From Arcicella sp034931005 (GTDB lineage: Bacteria > Bacteroidota > Bacteroidia > Cytophagales > Spirosomataceae): DNA of 64,000 nucleotides. Location: contig NZ_JAYGIN010000012.1 in the NCBI RefSeq assembly GCF_034931005.1, forward strand, positions 212,446 to 276,445, given 5' to 3'. Below the pieces are notes generated by a model. It had not been told where the DNA came from, did no database searches, and was given only the letters and a program-made list of their open reading frames with translations. This document shows, one piece after another, positions 8,185 to 16,796 of the stretch (position 1 is the first letter of the stretch; every line of letters begins with the position of its first letter). The translations under genes were made by a program, and so were the position numbers.

Positions 8185-9507
8185 TCACAACTTCCCATCC
8201 TTCATCTTCGCCAATGCTTCTTCATATTTAAAAGTCAACCCTTTCAATGTTTTGGCTAAATTTAGTGCTTTTTCTTCAGCGGTAATTGCTTCGGATTTAA
8301 TGCCCATTTTGTACAATAAATGTGCGTAGGTGTTCCAATAATCGGGTGTTTCGTCGATTTCATTGGCTCTTTTTGCCCATACAATGGCTTTTTGTAGAAC
8401 GGCTTTTTCGCTTACATTTTTGTAAAATTCTTCTGCCAAACCATCTAAATCCGATGCAAAGTTAATACTTGCGTAGCGACTATGCAGTTTTTTCATGGCA
8501 TCAAATCTAACTTTTCCAATTTTTACAGAATCTTGCTTTCCTGTACGATACGGCAACATAAATTCTTGAAAATGAGCTAAATTCTGTTTATTCAATTCTT
8601 CTTTTGAAATATTCATCAAATATTTATCAGCTAAATTCTGAGCCGTTTCTAAATATTTGGGCGTATTATTCATGGATTTGTAAAACTCCATGCGATAACG
8701 CTCATTTTGTCGCCCTGCCTCAACGGGATTAAGTTTTAGGTTTAAACCTGCTAACTTTTCTAATAAATCTAAATTCTTAGTTCTCAAAGCATTCCGAAAA
8801 TATTCCATTATAGTTGTTGAAACGGTTTCGAGCGTTGAGATGCCGTATTTCTTGAAAATAGCCTGATTTTGGAGTAATTCAATTGCCTTGCCATTGAGCG
8901 TAAATGTGTTTTGAGAAAGGAGCTTTAAGGTCTTTTCGGAGGTTTGTTCAGCCGTTGGAATTGCCAATAAATATTGTTCTACTAATTCCCGATTATCCAT
9001 GACCATTGCATGGCGTTTGTTGATAAAATCTGCCAAGAAATTAGCATCTCTTTTTCCTGCTCGGTATTGCGTTTCGTAATCTTCTAAACGTCCTTCTCGA
9101 TACTGATTCAAGGCATTATCCACCGATTTTAAAAATTCATTCACGGGCATATAACCTGCATCGGTCAATAAAACATTTTGATTTTTATCTGCCCAAACCA
9201 AAAATGGATAGGCACTTACGTCAAACTTTCGAGCCAAGTCTGGACCTTCGCCTTTTTCTGCATCAATTTTGAAATTGATAAAACTGACGTTCATTTTTTG
9301 AATGACTTCGGGTTTGGAGTAAACCTTTTGCTCCAATTCTTTACAAGGTCCGCACCAAGTTGTGAAAAAGTCGATAAAAATAGGCTTATTTTGAGCTTTT
9401 GCTTTGGCAACGGTTTCTTGCCAAGAACCTTTTTCAAAATTGATTTCTTGGGCGTAGTTTGAGAGAATCGTGAAGGATAAAAATATGGTTGTGAAAAGTT
9501 TTTCCAT
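8185..9507 (-). CDS. Secreted thioredoxin-fold protein with helical C-terminal region
   Basis: The 440-residue protein has a signal peptide (MEKLFTTIFLSFTILSNYAQ) and an N-terminal thioredoxin domain with the redox motif WCGPC (Cys52 and Cys55), followed by FDVSAYPFLVW with the conserved cis-Pro. The remaining about 290 residues are alpha-helical, with TPR-like stretches near the end (YWNTYAHLLYKMGIKSEAITAEEKALNLA). Periplasmic proteins of this kind act as thiol oxidoreductases or disulfide-handling chaperones, but the partner is unknown. It has no operon partner; upstream is the decayed IS region. Confidence 0.8.
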   Translation of the reverse strand: MEKLFTTIFLSFTILSNYAQEINFEKGSWQETVAKAKAQNKPIFIDFFTTWCGPCKELEQKVYSKPEVIQKMNVSFINFKIDAEKGEGPDLARKFDVSAYPFLVWADKNQNVLLTDAGYMPVNEFLKSVDNALNQYREGRLEDYETQYRAGKRDANFLADFINKRHAMVMDNRELVEQYLLAIPTAEQTSEKTLKLLSQNTFTLNGKAIELLQNQAIFKKYGISTLETVSTTIMEYFRNALRTKNLDLLEKLAGLNLKLNPVEAGRQNERYRMEFYKSMNNTPKYLETAQNLADKYLMNISKEELNKQNLAHFQEFMLPYRTGKQDSVKIGKVRFDAMKKLHSRYASINFASDLDGLAEEFYKNVSEKAVLQKAIVWAKRANEIDETPDYWNTYAHLLYKMGIKSEAITAEEKALNLAKTLKGLTFKYEEALAKMKDGKL

Positions 9508-9636
9508 GAGATAATGTGTGGCACGCAGATGACGCAGATTAAAGGGACCGTTGACAAAAATTTTGTATAGGTTAAGCTAATTATCAAATAATTGTAATGT
9601 TCTTTTTTGAGTATAATTATATTCGGAACTATATAC

Positions 9637-10575
9637 TTAATGTAAGTTGCGTTAAACTGAAAATTGCTTATCCAGTATATACATAATGATGAAACAGAGT
9701 ATTTTCAATAGAAATCCTTTTGCTGTTACTGCATGAATCTTCTTTGGAAACTTTGCGTTAATCTCAGCAAACGTATTTTCAATTGTTTTCCGATAATAGC
9801 GATTTTCAAGTTCTTCTGCCCACGTATTTTTTACAACAGAGTTTTTCTTAGTAGCAGCTTTGAGTCTTATTTGATTAAATTCTAAAAGTAATTCTCTATG
9901 TTGTTGGTTTAAGTAAGCGGCATCACCATATAAATCTCCATTCTTAGGAAGGTTTATATCCATTACTTGGAATGTTGTATTGTCATGAATACTACCAGCT
10001 GTGACCATAAACTCAACTGGAATACCTTTTCCTGTAGTAATCACATGAACCGAAACGTCGGACCGCCTTGAACCCGTAAAAATATTCTCTTTTAGAAGCA
10101 TTAAACCCTCTAAACTCCTTCCCTTGCACTATTTTTGTTCGACAGATACGAATATTTTTACAAACGGGCACTGGAAATGAGTCAATTAGGTAAACACTTT
10201 CGGTATTTAGATTCTTGAATATTACGCCTAAGGCAGAGAATAAATCAGCAATCAATTCTGTTAAGCTGTGCAATATTCGATTAAAATTACTCTTGTCTGG
10301 GACGTTAAAACCGTGATGACTTGCTAAATAACCACAGGCTGATGTTTGGTTACCATAAAAGTATTTTGCAGAAATAATGACAGTAGTGATAACTTGAGAA
10401 TTACTCAGTTTACGACGTTTGTCAATAGATTTATTATCAATTTTTAGTAATAAATCGTCCACAAAACAATAAATTGCAATAGTAAAATCTTTCATTGAGA
10501 GTAAATTTAGTTGGCAAACCAAATTTAGGTCGATATTGAAAGATTTTGCTTTTTATAATACGCAACTTACATTAA
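9637..10575 (-). mobile_element. Insertion sequence, IS982-like, decayed
   Basis: A transposase pseudogene is bounded by the inverted repeats TTAATGTAAGTTGCG (9637-9651) and CGCAACTTACATTAA (10561-10575), giving an element of about 940 bp. No convincing target duplication flanks it. Size, a single transposase gene and the domain order point to the IS982 group, but the terminal bases are not typical of that family as I remember it, so the family assignment is tentative. It sits in an already repeat-rich spacer between the thioredoxin-like gene and the cvpA-like gene. Confidence 0.75.
9652..10495 (-). pseudogene. DDE transposase with internal frameshift
   Basis: Two overlapping frames together encode one transposase: an N-terminal part from the ATG at 10495 (MKDFTIAIYCFVDDLL...) with the first catalytic Asp in LIDSFPVPVC, and a C-terminal part ending at 9652 with the second Asp in YGDAAY and the Glu in RKTIENTFAEI. 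The junction (about 10050-10075) reads YFYGFK in one frame and VHVITTGKGIPVEF in the next. About 16 nt between them (10051-10066) have no counterpart in the expected YGFKVHVIT sequence; deleting them would restore a single frame. Unless this junction is a programmed frameshift, which the lack of a slippery heptamer argues against, the enzyme is inactive. Confidence 0.8.
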
Positions 10576-10587
10576 TTATTAATGCAA

Positions 10588-10666
10588 AACCGCTGACGGG
10601 GTGAAAAACCGCAGTCAGGGTTACGGGAGAAGACCCTGACGGCGGTTTTTCACCCCGTCAGCGGTT
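10588..10666. repeat. Palindrome family B, copy 1
   Basis: The 25-bp arms (AACCGCTGACGGGGTGAAAA... and its complement ...TTTTCACCCCGTCAGCGGTT) surround a second, inner inverted pair CAGTCAGGGTT/ACCCTGACGG. A related copy is at 31822-31898. It lies between the IS right end and the 3' end of the minus-strand cvpA-like gene, where it could also terminate transcription. Confidence 0.8.
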
Positions 10667-10791
10667 AATTTGGGTCAAATTTGCATTTGCATTTTTAAGT
10701 ACATAATTCCGATTATATTTATTCTCGAACAAAAAAATCTGTTTAAATCTGCGTTGCTGAAAGCATCTGCGTCATCTGTGTTCCATGAAGC

Positions 10792-11301
10792 CTACGCTCG
10801 CCATTTATCAATTTGCTTCGGTACAACGTCAATTGCTTTTTCAATCACTTTTGGGGCAAGAGGCTTTACGATTGGATAAAGATAAGTGTTTTCGGTTTCT
10901 TTCGGAGGGAGTTTTATACCGATTGATGAAGTCAACCACAGAAAAATACTAATCCCAAACGCCCACGTAAATGCTCCTACGATTGCTCCTGCGAGTGAGT
11001 CAAAACTGCCAAAAACAGTATAACGGATTGATTTACGAAGTAACCAACCTAATTTATTAATCAGAAAAACAATGGGAAAAAACACCGCCCCGAAGCCAAT
11101 ATACGGCATAAGCTTTTCGGTTAGGCGATTACTAATAAAAGGAGAAATCCAGTCGGTGGCATAACCCAAAACTCGGAAACCAATAATGACCGAAACCACG
11201 AAAGCGGCAATAGAAATTACCTCGATGATAATGCCCCGTTGGTAGCCAATATACGCCCCCCAGAGAGTCGGAAGAAGGATAAGAATGTCGATTAACTTCA
11301 T
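10792..11301 (-). CDS. CvpA family membrane protein
   Basis: The 169-residue protein has four predicted membrane segments and the CvpA-family opening MKLIDILILLPTLWGAYIGYQRGIIIEVIS, followed by GFRVLGYATDWISPF and a Gly-rich helix FGSFDSLAGAIVGAFTWAFG. The family includes E. coli colicin V production protein and is found across bacteria with poorly defined roles in envelope homeostasis. It lies upstream of nothing on its strand except repeats; the YqeY-like gene precedes it by 72 bp on the same strand, so the two may be co-transcribed. Confidence 0.85.
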   Translation of the reverse strand: MKLIDILILLPTLWGAYIGYQRGIIIEVISIAAFVVSVIIGFRVLGYATDWISPFISNRLTEKLMPYIGFGAVFFPIVFLINKLGWLLRKSIRYTVFGSFDSLAGAIVGAFTWAFGISIFLWLTSSIGIKLPPKETENTYLYPIVKPLAPKVIEKAIDVVPKQIDKWRA

Positions 11302-11372
11302 TATAATTATGAGTTGTGAGTTATGAATTATGAGTGATTGCAGAACGCTTTATTCATAACTCATAATTAATA
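11302..11372. repeat. Short inverted repeat between yqeY-like and cvpA-like genes
   Basis: GAGTTATGAATTATGAGT pairs imperfectly with the downstream ATTCATAACTCATAATTAAT. The stem lies in the 72-bp spacer and could be a transcript processing or attenuation site. Confidence 0.4.
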
Positions 11373-11373
11373 A

Positions 11374-11829
11374 CTACGCCAAAAGAGCTTTAACCATCGC
11401 AGAAACTACTTTTCCATCAGCCAAACCAGCTAATTCTTTCGTAGCAACGCCCATCATTTTACCCATATCCGACGGAGCAGAAGCACCAACACGAGCTTTG
11501 ATTTCTTCTAATTTTGCTTTCAATTCATCTTCTGTTAATTGCTTGGGCAATAATTCTTCGATGATTGTCAACTCGATTTGCTCCTTTTCAGCTAAATCTT
11601 CACGTCCTTGAGCAATGAAAATTTCCAATGAATCTCTACGTTGTTTTGCCGCTTTTGTTAAAAGTTTCAATTCAACATCTGCTGACAATTCCCCTCCTGT
11701 TGTATTTGTTGCGGAAGTTTCTTCCAATAAAATCAATGATTTGATAGCACGAAGTGTACGAAGACGGTCTTGGTCTTTGGCACGCATAGCATCTTTAATG
11801 CTATTGTCAATATTAGTTTTTAAAGACAT
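11374..11829 (-). CDS. GatB/YqeY domain protein
   Basis: The 151-residue protein belongs to the YqeY family, related to the tRNA-binding tail domain of GatB in the Asp/Glu-tRNA amidotransferase. It shows the family landmarks DAMRAKDQDRLRTLRAIKSLI, YIE-like ELTIIEELLPKQLTEDEL, and the end GKMMGVATKELAGLADGKVVSAMVK. The start chosen is the ATG at 11829 (MSLKTNIDN...), because the 29 upstream codons to 11916 are not family-like. The function is uncertain; such proteins are often near tRNA or DNA metabolism genes, but not here. Confidence 0.85.
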   Translation of the reverse strand: MSLKTNIDNSIKDAMRAKDQDRLRTLRAIKSLILLEETSATNTTGGELSADVELKLLTKAAKQRRDSLEIFIAQGREDLAEKEQIELTIIEELLPKQLTEDELKAKLEEIKARVGASAPSDMGKMMGVATKELAGLADGKVVSAMVKALLA

Positions 11830-12014
11830 TTTATAAAAAGTTCTAAGTTTTACGTTCTGTGTTTTGTATTTGCCCTTAACTTTGGAACATTCACAGAACA
11901 TTAGTTTTGTTTTCAATGTTCAATTCACAAAAGTAATAAAATCGTTATTGGTTATTGGGTATTGCTTGTTAGTATTTTAGGAGAATATTTTTAGGGCAGT
12001 TAAGTAGAGTGCTT

Positions 12015-12048
12015 AACTTCCCGAAAGTTTTAGAACTTTCGGGAAGTT
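12015..12048. terminator. AACTTCCCGAAAGTT hairpin upstream of pdxJ
   Basis: Perfect 15-bp arms (12015-12029 and 12034-12048) flank a TTAG loop. The 292-bp spacer 11830-12121 otherwise shows no gene. The hairpin lies 73 bp upstream of pdxJ and between divergent genes, so it is probably a dispersed stem-loop rather than a terminator of a gene in this window. Confidence 0.55.
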
Positions 12049-12121
12049 TGTCAACAATGTCCCTTCGTTATTTTCGAGATTTACAAACACCTAAACCCTA
12101 ACCACTAACACCTTAAATATC

Positions 12122-12841
12122 ATGACAAAACTTAGCGTAAATATCAATAAAATAGCTACCCTTCGTAATTCACGAGGTGGCGATAATCCAAATGTAGTAA
12201 AAGTAGCGTTGGACTGCGAGCGTTTTGGTGCGGAAGGAATTACCGTACATCCACGTCCCGACGAACGCCATATTCGTTACCAAGATGTATATGATTTGAA
12301 GGCAGTCGTTACAACAGAATTTAATATTGAAGGCAACCCTACCGAAACCAAATTTGTGGAATTAGTCCTTGCCAATCGTCCAACACAAGTAACGCTTGTA
12401 CCTGATGCTTTGGGAGCGGTTACTTCCAACGCAGGTTGGGATACGATTAAGCACAAAAGTCGTTTGCAAGACCTGATTGCTCAGTTTCAAGAAGCGGGAA
12501 TCAGAACGTCAATCTTCGTAGATGCCGACCCACGCATAATAGAAGGAGCGAAAGAAACAGGAACGGACAGAATAGAATTATATACCGAACCTTATGCCGA
12601 AAACTATTTCAAAAACCGTGAATTGGCGATTAAAGACTTTATCGTAGCCGCTCAGAAAGCCAATGAATTAGGTTTAGGTATCAACGCAGGACACGATTTG
12701 AGTTTAGATAATTTGCGTTATTTCCAACAAAATATCCCCAATCTTTTAGAAGTTTCCATCGGTCACGCTTTGGTTTGTGATGCTTTGTATTTGGGTTTGG
12801 AGAATACGGTTCAGTTGTATTTGCGGGAGACGAAGGCGTAA
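12122..12841 (+). CDS. pdxJ: Pyridoxine 5'-phosphate synthase
   Basis: PdxJ condenses 1-deoxy-D-xylulose 5-phosphate with 3-amino-2-oxopropyl phosphate in the last ring-forming step of de novo vitamin B6 synthesis. The 239 residues match the family throughout: LSVNINKIATLRNSRGGDNPNV at the start, the phosphate and substrate loop GAEGITVHPRPDERHIRYQD, a Glu-containing EFNIEGNPT, and the late GLGINAGHDLSLDNL and EVSIGHALVCDAL. It is apparently monocistronic with an ATG at 12122; the Fic gene begins 85 bp downstream and could be read through. Confidence 0.97.
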   Translation: MTKLSVNINKIATLRNSRGGDNPNVVKVALDCERFGAEGITVHPRPDERHIRYQDVYDLKAVVTTEFNIEGNPTETKFVELVLANRPTQVTLVPDALGAVTSNAGWDTIKHKSRLQDLIAQFQEAGIRTSIFVDADPRIIEGAKETGTDRIELYTEPYAENYFKNRELAIKDFIVAAQKANELGLGINAGHDLSLDNLRYFQQNIPNLLEVSIGHALVCDALYLGLENTVQLYLRETKA

Positions 12842-12926
12842 GGAGCGTTAAAAACGCAACAACACTATACGACGAGCGATTGCAAATTGGTGTCAGCGAA
12901 AAGATTGATTAAAACTACAAAATCAA

Positions 12927-14279
12927 ATGATATACCAACAAATAAAGGCGTTAAAACAGGAATTAGACACATTCCGTCCTCTCAGCAAAGAGCAGGAAGG
13001 GATGATTATGCAGAAATTTCGTTTAGATTGGAATTATCATTCTAACCATTTGGAAGGAAATACGTTAACTTATGGCGAAACAAAAGCACTCATTCTATTT
13101 GGTTTAACAGCACAAGGAAAACCTCTAAAAGACCATTTCGAGATAACTGGACACGATGAAGCAGTAAAATGGATTGAAGATATTGTAAAGCAAGAACGCC
13201 CATTAACCGAAAGTTTTATTCGTGAATTGCACACTTTACTACTAAAGGAATCTTACGAAAAAAAGTCTATTTCTGCTGAAGGAATTATTACGACAAGAAG
13301 AATAAGCGTTGGACAATACAAAACCGTTCCCAATCATGTATTAACGCAAACGGGTGAAATATTCTACTTTGCTACACCCGAAGAAACGCCTGCAAAAATG
13401 GGTGATTTAATGGCTTGGTATCAAGAAGAGCAAGCAAAAAGTGATATTCAACCCATTCTATTAGCAACAGAATTTCATTATCGTTTTATCAGAATCCATC
13501 CTTTTGATGATGGAAATGGAAGAACGGCAAGGTTAATCATGAATTTTATTTTGATGCGATTTGGCTATCCACCCGTCATTATCAGAACAGACGACAAAGA
13601 AAATTATTTTAACGTTTTGCGTTTAGCCGATGCAGGAAATTTACAACCATTTGTAGAATACATTGCTCAAAATCTTATTCATTCTTTAACCATCATGATT
13701 AAAGGAGCAAAGGGAGAATCAATTGAAGAACCTGATGATTTGGATAAGGAGATTGCTTTGTTGGAGCAGAAGTTAAAGGGGATGGGAGACACTGTAAAAA
13801 TTGATAAAAATAAAATTACAGTTAAAGAAGTATATATAAATTCATTTATTAAGCTTAGTGAAACATTTATAAAACAATCCCAAAAATTTGAAAAGTTTTA
13901 TTTAAAGAATCGCTTGGAAGTTTTTGAAGATAATAAGTGGAAGTGGGGAAGAAATGTTAAGACGATTGATTATATCAATTCTATTTTACAAAAACTTAAT
14001 TCTGATTATTATCATCCAAAACGTATAGGAATCAGATTTCTGTTTGAGAATATGAAACAATTGAGCTTAATAGAGACTTCTTTCTTAACCGGAATTATGA
14101 TTGATTTTGAAGATTCTCATTATGCGATTAATGTAACCACGTCTACCAAATTACAGCCTATTAAAATAAAAAAGCCCTACTCAGAACAATTAACCGATGA
14201 AGAAATTAATCAAATCGTAAAGTCAGAAATGAAACGCCATACTGAATTTATTGAAAGTAAAATTAAAGAAATGGAATGA
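12927..14279 (+). CDS. Fic family AMP-transferase with N-terminal inhibitory helix
   Basis: Fic proteins usually transfer AMP from ATP to a target side chain. The catalytic loop HPFDDGNGRTAR is intact at residues 191-202. The N-terminal segment contains S39-N-H-L-E43-G, matching the [S/T]xxxE[G/N] inhibitory motif whose Glu blocks the ATP gamma-phosphate site, so this is a class II, auto-inhibited Fic. After the Fic core (about 1-255) comes a lysine- and glutamate-rich region of about 200 residues without a recognised domain, possibly for target binding. The stop overlaps the pbpC start in ATGA, indicating translational coupling. The target is unknown; the coupling makes a cell-envelope role conceivable but unproven. 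Confidence 0.88.
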   Translation: MIYQQIKALKQELDTFRPLSKEQEGMIMQKFRLDWNYHSNHLEGNTLTYGETKALILFGLTAQGKPLKDHFEITGHDEAVKWIEDIVKQERPLTESFIRELHTLLLKESYEKKSISAEGIITTRRISVGQYKTVPNHVLTQTGEIFYFATPEETPAKMGDLMAWYQEEQAKSDIQPILLATEFHYRFIRIHPFDDGNGRTARLIMNFILMRFGYPPVIIRTDDKENYFNVLRLADAGNLQPFVEYIAQNLIHSLTIMIKGAKGESIEEPDDLDKEIALLEQKLKGMGDTVKIDKNKITVKEVYINSFIKLSETFIKQSQKFEKFYLKNRLEVFEDNKWKWGRNVKTIDYINSILQKLNSDYYHPKRIGIRFLFENMKQLSLIETSFLTGIMIDFEDSHYAINVTTSTKLQPIKIKKPYSEQLTDEEINQIVKSEMKRHTEFIESKIKEME

Positions 14280-16624
14280 ATCTCAACCACTTAAAACAAA
14301 CCACAATCCCATTCCTAAAAAGAATTTTCCAATATAAAGCCGTAAGAGTCATTTCTTACGGCTTGTTGCTTTTTGTAGCCTTAGACTTAATTTTTCCCTT
14401 CAAAGTTCAGCCCAATTATTCTACTTTAATTACGGATTCGGAAGGAAAAGTGCTTCATGCTTTTTTAAATAATCAAGATAAATGGCGAATGAAAACGGAG
14501 TTTTCGGAGATTACGCCAACGCTCGAAAAAGCCATTGTTTATAAGGAAGACCGTTGGTTTCGTTGGCATTTTGGGGTCAATCCTTTTGCCATTGCAAGAG
14601 CAGGTGTGCGTAATGTATTCACGGGCAGACGCACCTCGGGGGCGAGTACCATCACAATGCAAGTGGTGCGTTTATTGAATCCCCAAAGTCGAACATATTT
14701 CAATAAAATCATTGAAATCCTGCGGGCTTTTCAGTTGGAAGTACATTATTCCAAAGATGAAATCCTCCAATTATATCTAAATCTTGTGCCTTATGGCTCA
14801 AATATCGAAGGTATCAAATCAGCCTCTATTTTGTACTTTCAGAAGTCGCCCGATGTATTGAGTTTGGCTGAAGTGATGGCTTTGGCAATTATCCCCAATC
14901 GTCCATCAAGTTTGCGTCTGGGCATTAATAATGACTTCATTTTGAAGGAAAGAAATCGTTGGCTGAATGAATTTAAAAAGTCAGAAGTATTTCATAATCA
15001 AGACATTGACGATGCTTTGAGCGAACCTTTAAACGTTAAAAGACACGAAGCACCCAAACTTGCCCCACACCTTTCTTTACGCCTAAAAAATGAGTATCCA
15101 ACCGAGGCAAATATTCATTCTTCCTTGATTCGGAATAAGCAATTGACGATTGAGAAAATTGTACAAAACTACGTGAGTCGGCTTTATGCCATGAATATTC
15201 ATAACGCCGCCGTGATGGTTATCAACAACCAAACGCATCAAGTAGAGGCATATATAGGTTCGGCAGATTTTAACAATCCTGTGGATGGTGGGCAAGTGGA
15301 TGGCGTGCGAGCGATTCGTTCACCAGGAAGTACACTAAAACCACTTTTATACGCAACGGCTTTCGACAAAGGGATTATTACGCCAAAAACCACCATTAAT
15401 GACGTTCCAACGAATTTTGGCGGTTTTGTACCTGAGAATTTTGATAAATTATTTCATGGTAAAATCACGATTGAATACGCTTTGGCAAATTCACTGAATA
15501 TTCCTGCCGTGAAATTATTGAAGGAAATTTCTACGCCCGTTTTGGTTGACAAACTCAAAAAAGCTGATTTTCAAGCGGTAAAAAAGAATTCATCCAAATT
15601 AGGATTATCCTTAGTTTTGGGTGGTTGTGGTGTGACTTTGGAAGAGTTGACCAATTTGTTTTCAAGTTTTGCAAATGAAGGACAATTTCAAAAGGCGAAA
15701 TATATTAAATCGGAAGACCAATCATCAATAGTCAATCTGAAATCCGAAATCATTTCCCCCGAATCTACCTACTTAATCAATCAAATCCTAACCCAAATAA
15801 CCCGTCCAGATTTACCCAACAACTACGCTTACACGTACAGAATGCCCAAAATTGCTTGGAAAACGGGAACATCTTTCGGTAAAAAAGATGCTTGGAGTAT
15901 TGGTTACAATGCCAAATATACCGTTGGCGTTTGGATAGGAAATTTCTCTGGCGAGGGCGTTCCAGAACTTTCGGGAGCAAATATTGCTACGCCATTATTA
16001 TTCGATATTTTCAATACGATTGATTATAATTCTTCCTCAAAATGGTTCAAATCACCTGAGAATATTGCATTGAGAAAGGTTTGTGCAGAAAGCGGAGATG
16101 TTCCCAACGAGTTCTGTATCAATCAAATAACGGATTATTACATTCCGAGTGTTTCTAAAATGACTGTGTGTACGCACGCCAAATATGTATATGTAAGTGC
16201 GGATGAACGAATGAGTTATTGCTCGCATTGTTTGCCTGATAGCGGGGCGGTGAAAAAGATTTATCCAAATCACGCCCCAGAGTTAGTGAGTTGGTTTGAA
16301 ACCAAACATATTCTTTATGCCAATATTCCTCCGCATAACCCAAAATGTGAAAGAGTTTTTGCAGAAAATGCTCCGCAAATTGTCTATCCCGTGGATGGTT
16401 CAGAATATATTTTGGATAAAAACGATACGCAAAAATTGATGCTAAATGCCCAAGTCAGAAACGATGTGAAGGAAATTTATTGGTATATTAACGATAAATT
16501 ACTACAAAAAGCAACGCCCAACACGCCCATTTTCTTTGTTCCCGAAGCAGGAAAAATCAAGATTTCTTGTAGTGATGATAAAGGGAGGAATACAGATATT
16601 TTTGTGAAGGTGAAGTGGGAGTGA
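14276..16624 (+). CDS. pbpC: Penicillin-binding protein 1C
   Basis: PBP1C is a bifunctional peptidoglycan synthase anchored in the inner membrane. The 782-residue protein has an N-terminal membrane anchor (about 20-42), a GT51 glycosyltransferase domain with EDRWFRWHFGVNP and RRTSGASTITMQVVRL, a transpeptidase domain with SxxK in GSTLKPLLYA, SxN in ANSLNIPA and KTG in WKTGTSFGKKD, and the family-specific C-terminal BiPBP_C immunoglobulin-like domain. Its usual neighbour in many bacteria, an alpha-2-macroglobulin gene, is absent. Instead it overlaps the upstream fic gene by 4 bp. A bidirectional terminator follows at 16739. Confidence 0.95.
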   Translation: MNLNHLKQTTIPFLKRIFQYKAVRVISYGLLLFVALDLIFPFKVQPNYSTLITDSEGKVLHAFLNNQDKWRMKTEFSEITPTLEKAIVYKEDRWFRWHFGVNPFAIARAGVRNVFTGRRTSGASTITMQVVRLLNPQSRTYFNKIIEILRAFQLEVHYSKDEILQLYLNLVPYGSNIEGIKSASILYFQKSPDVLSLAEVMALAIIPNRPSSLRLGINNDFILKERNRWLNEFKKSEVFHNQDIDDALSEPLNVKRHEAPKLAPHLSLRLKNEYPTEANIHSSLIRNKQLTIEKIVQNYVSRLYAMNIHNAAVMVINNQTHQVEAYIGSADFNNPVDGGQVDGVRAIRSPGSTLKPLLYATAFDKGIITPKTTINDVPTNFGGFVPENFDKLFHGKITIEYALANSLNIPAVKLLKEISTPVLVDKLKKADFQAVKKNSSKLGLSLVLGGCGVTLEELTNLFSSFANEGQFQKAKYIKSEDQSSIVNLKSEIISPESTYLINQILTQITRPDLPNNYAYTYRMPKIAWKTGTSFGKKDAWSIGYNAKYTVGVWIGNFSGEGVPELSGANIATPLLFDIFNTIDYNSSSKWFKSPENIALRKVCAESGDVPNEFCINQITDYYIPSVSKMTVCTHAKYVYVSADERMSYCSHCLPDSGAVKKIYPNHAPELVSWFETKHILYANIPPHNPKCERVFAENAPQIVYPVDGSEYILDKNDTQKLMLNAQVRNDVKEIYWYINDKLLQKATPNTPIFFVPEAGKIKISCSDDKGRNTDIFVKVKWE

Positions 16625-16738
16625 GTATAATTAGTGATTAACAAATTTGGTGATTGAGTGAGTTTATACAACTTCAATACTTGCTCAAATATCAACATTC
16701 GAATTACGGTGACAACTTTACACTGGGAGATTACAAAA

Positions 16739-16773
16739 AAATAAGCTCCTGAAAATCAGGAGCTTATTTTTTT
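16739..16773. terminator. Bidirectional intrinsic terminator (pbpC / pseudouridine synthase)
   Basis: AATAAGCTCCTGAAAATCAG-type hairpin: arms AATAAGCTCCTG and CAGGAGCTTATT around AAAA, followed by a T-run on the plus strand and preceded by an A-run that serves as T-run for the minus strand. It lies between convergent genes. Confidence 0.85.
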
Positions 16774-16796
16774 ATGGATATACCAAAACTTTTTAT

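Noticed and set aside
10013..10101. Programmed frameshift for the transposase
   Set aside because: No slippery heptamer was seen at the overlap and the extra 16 nt explain the frame change more simply; intact copies would settle it.
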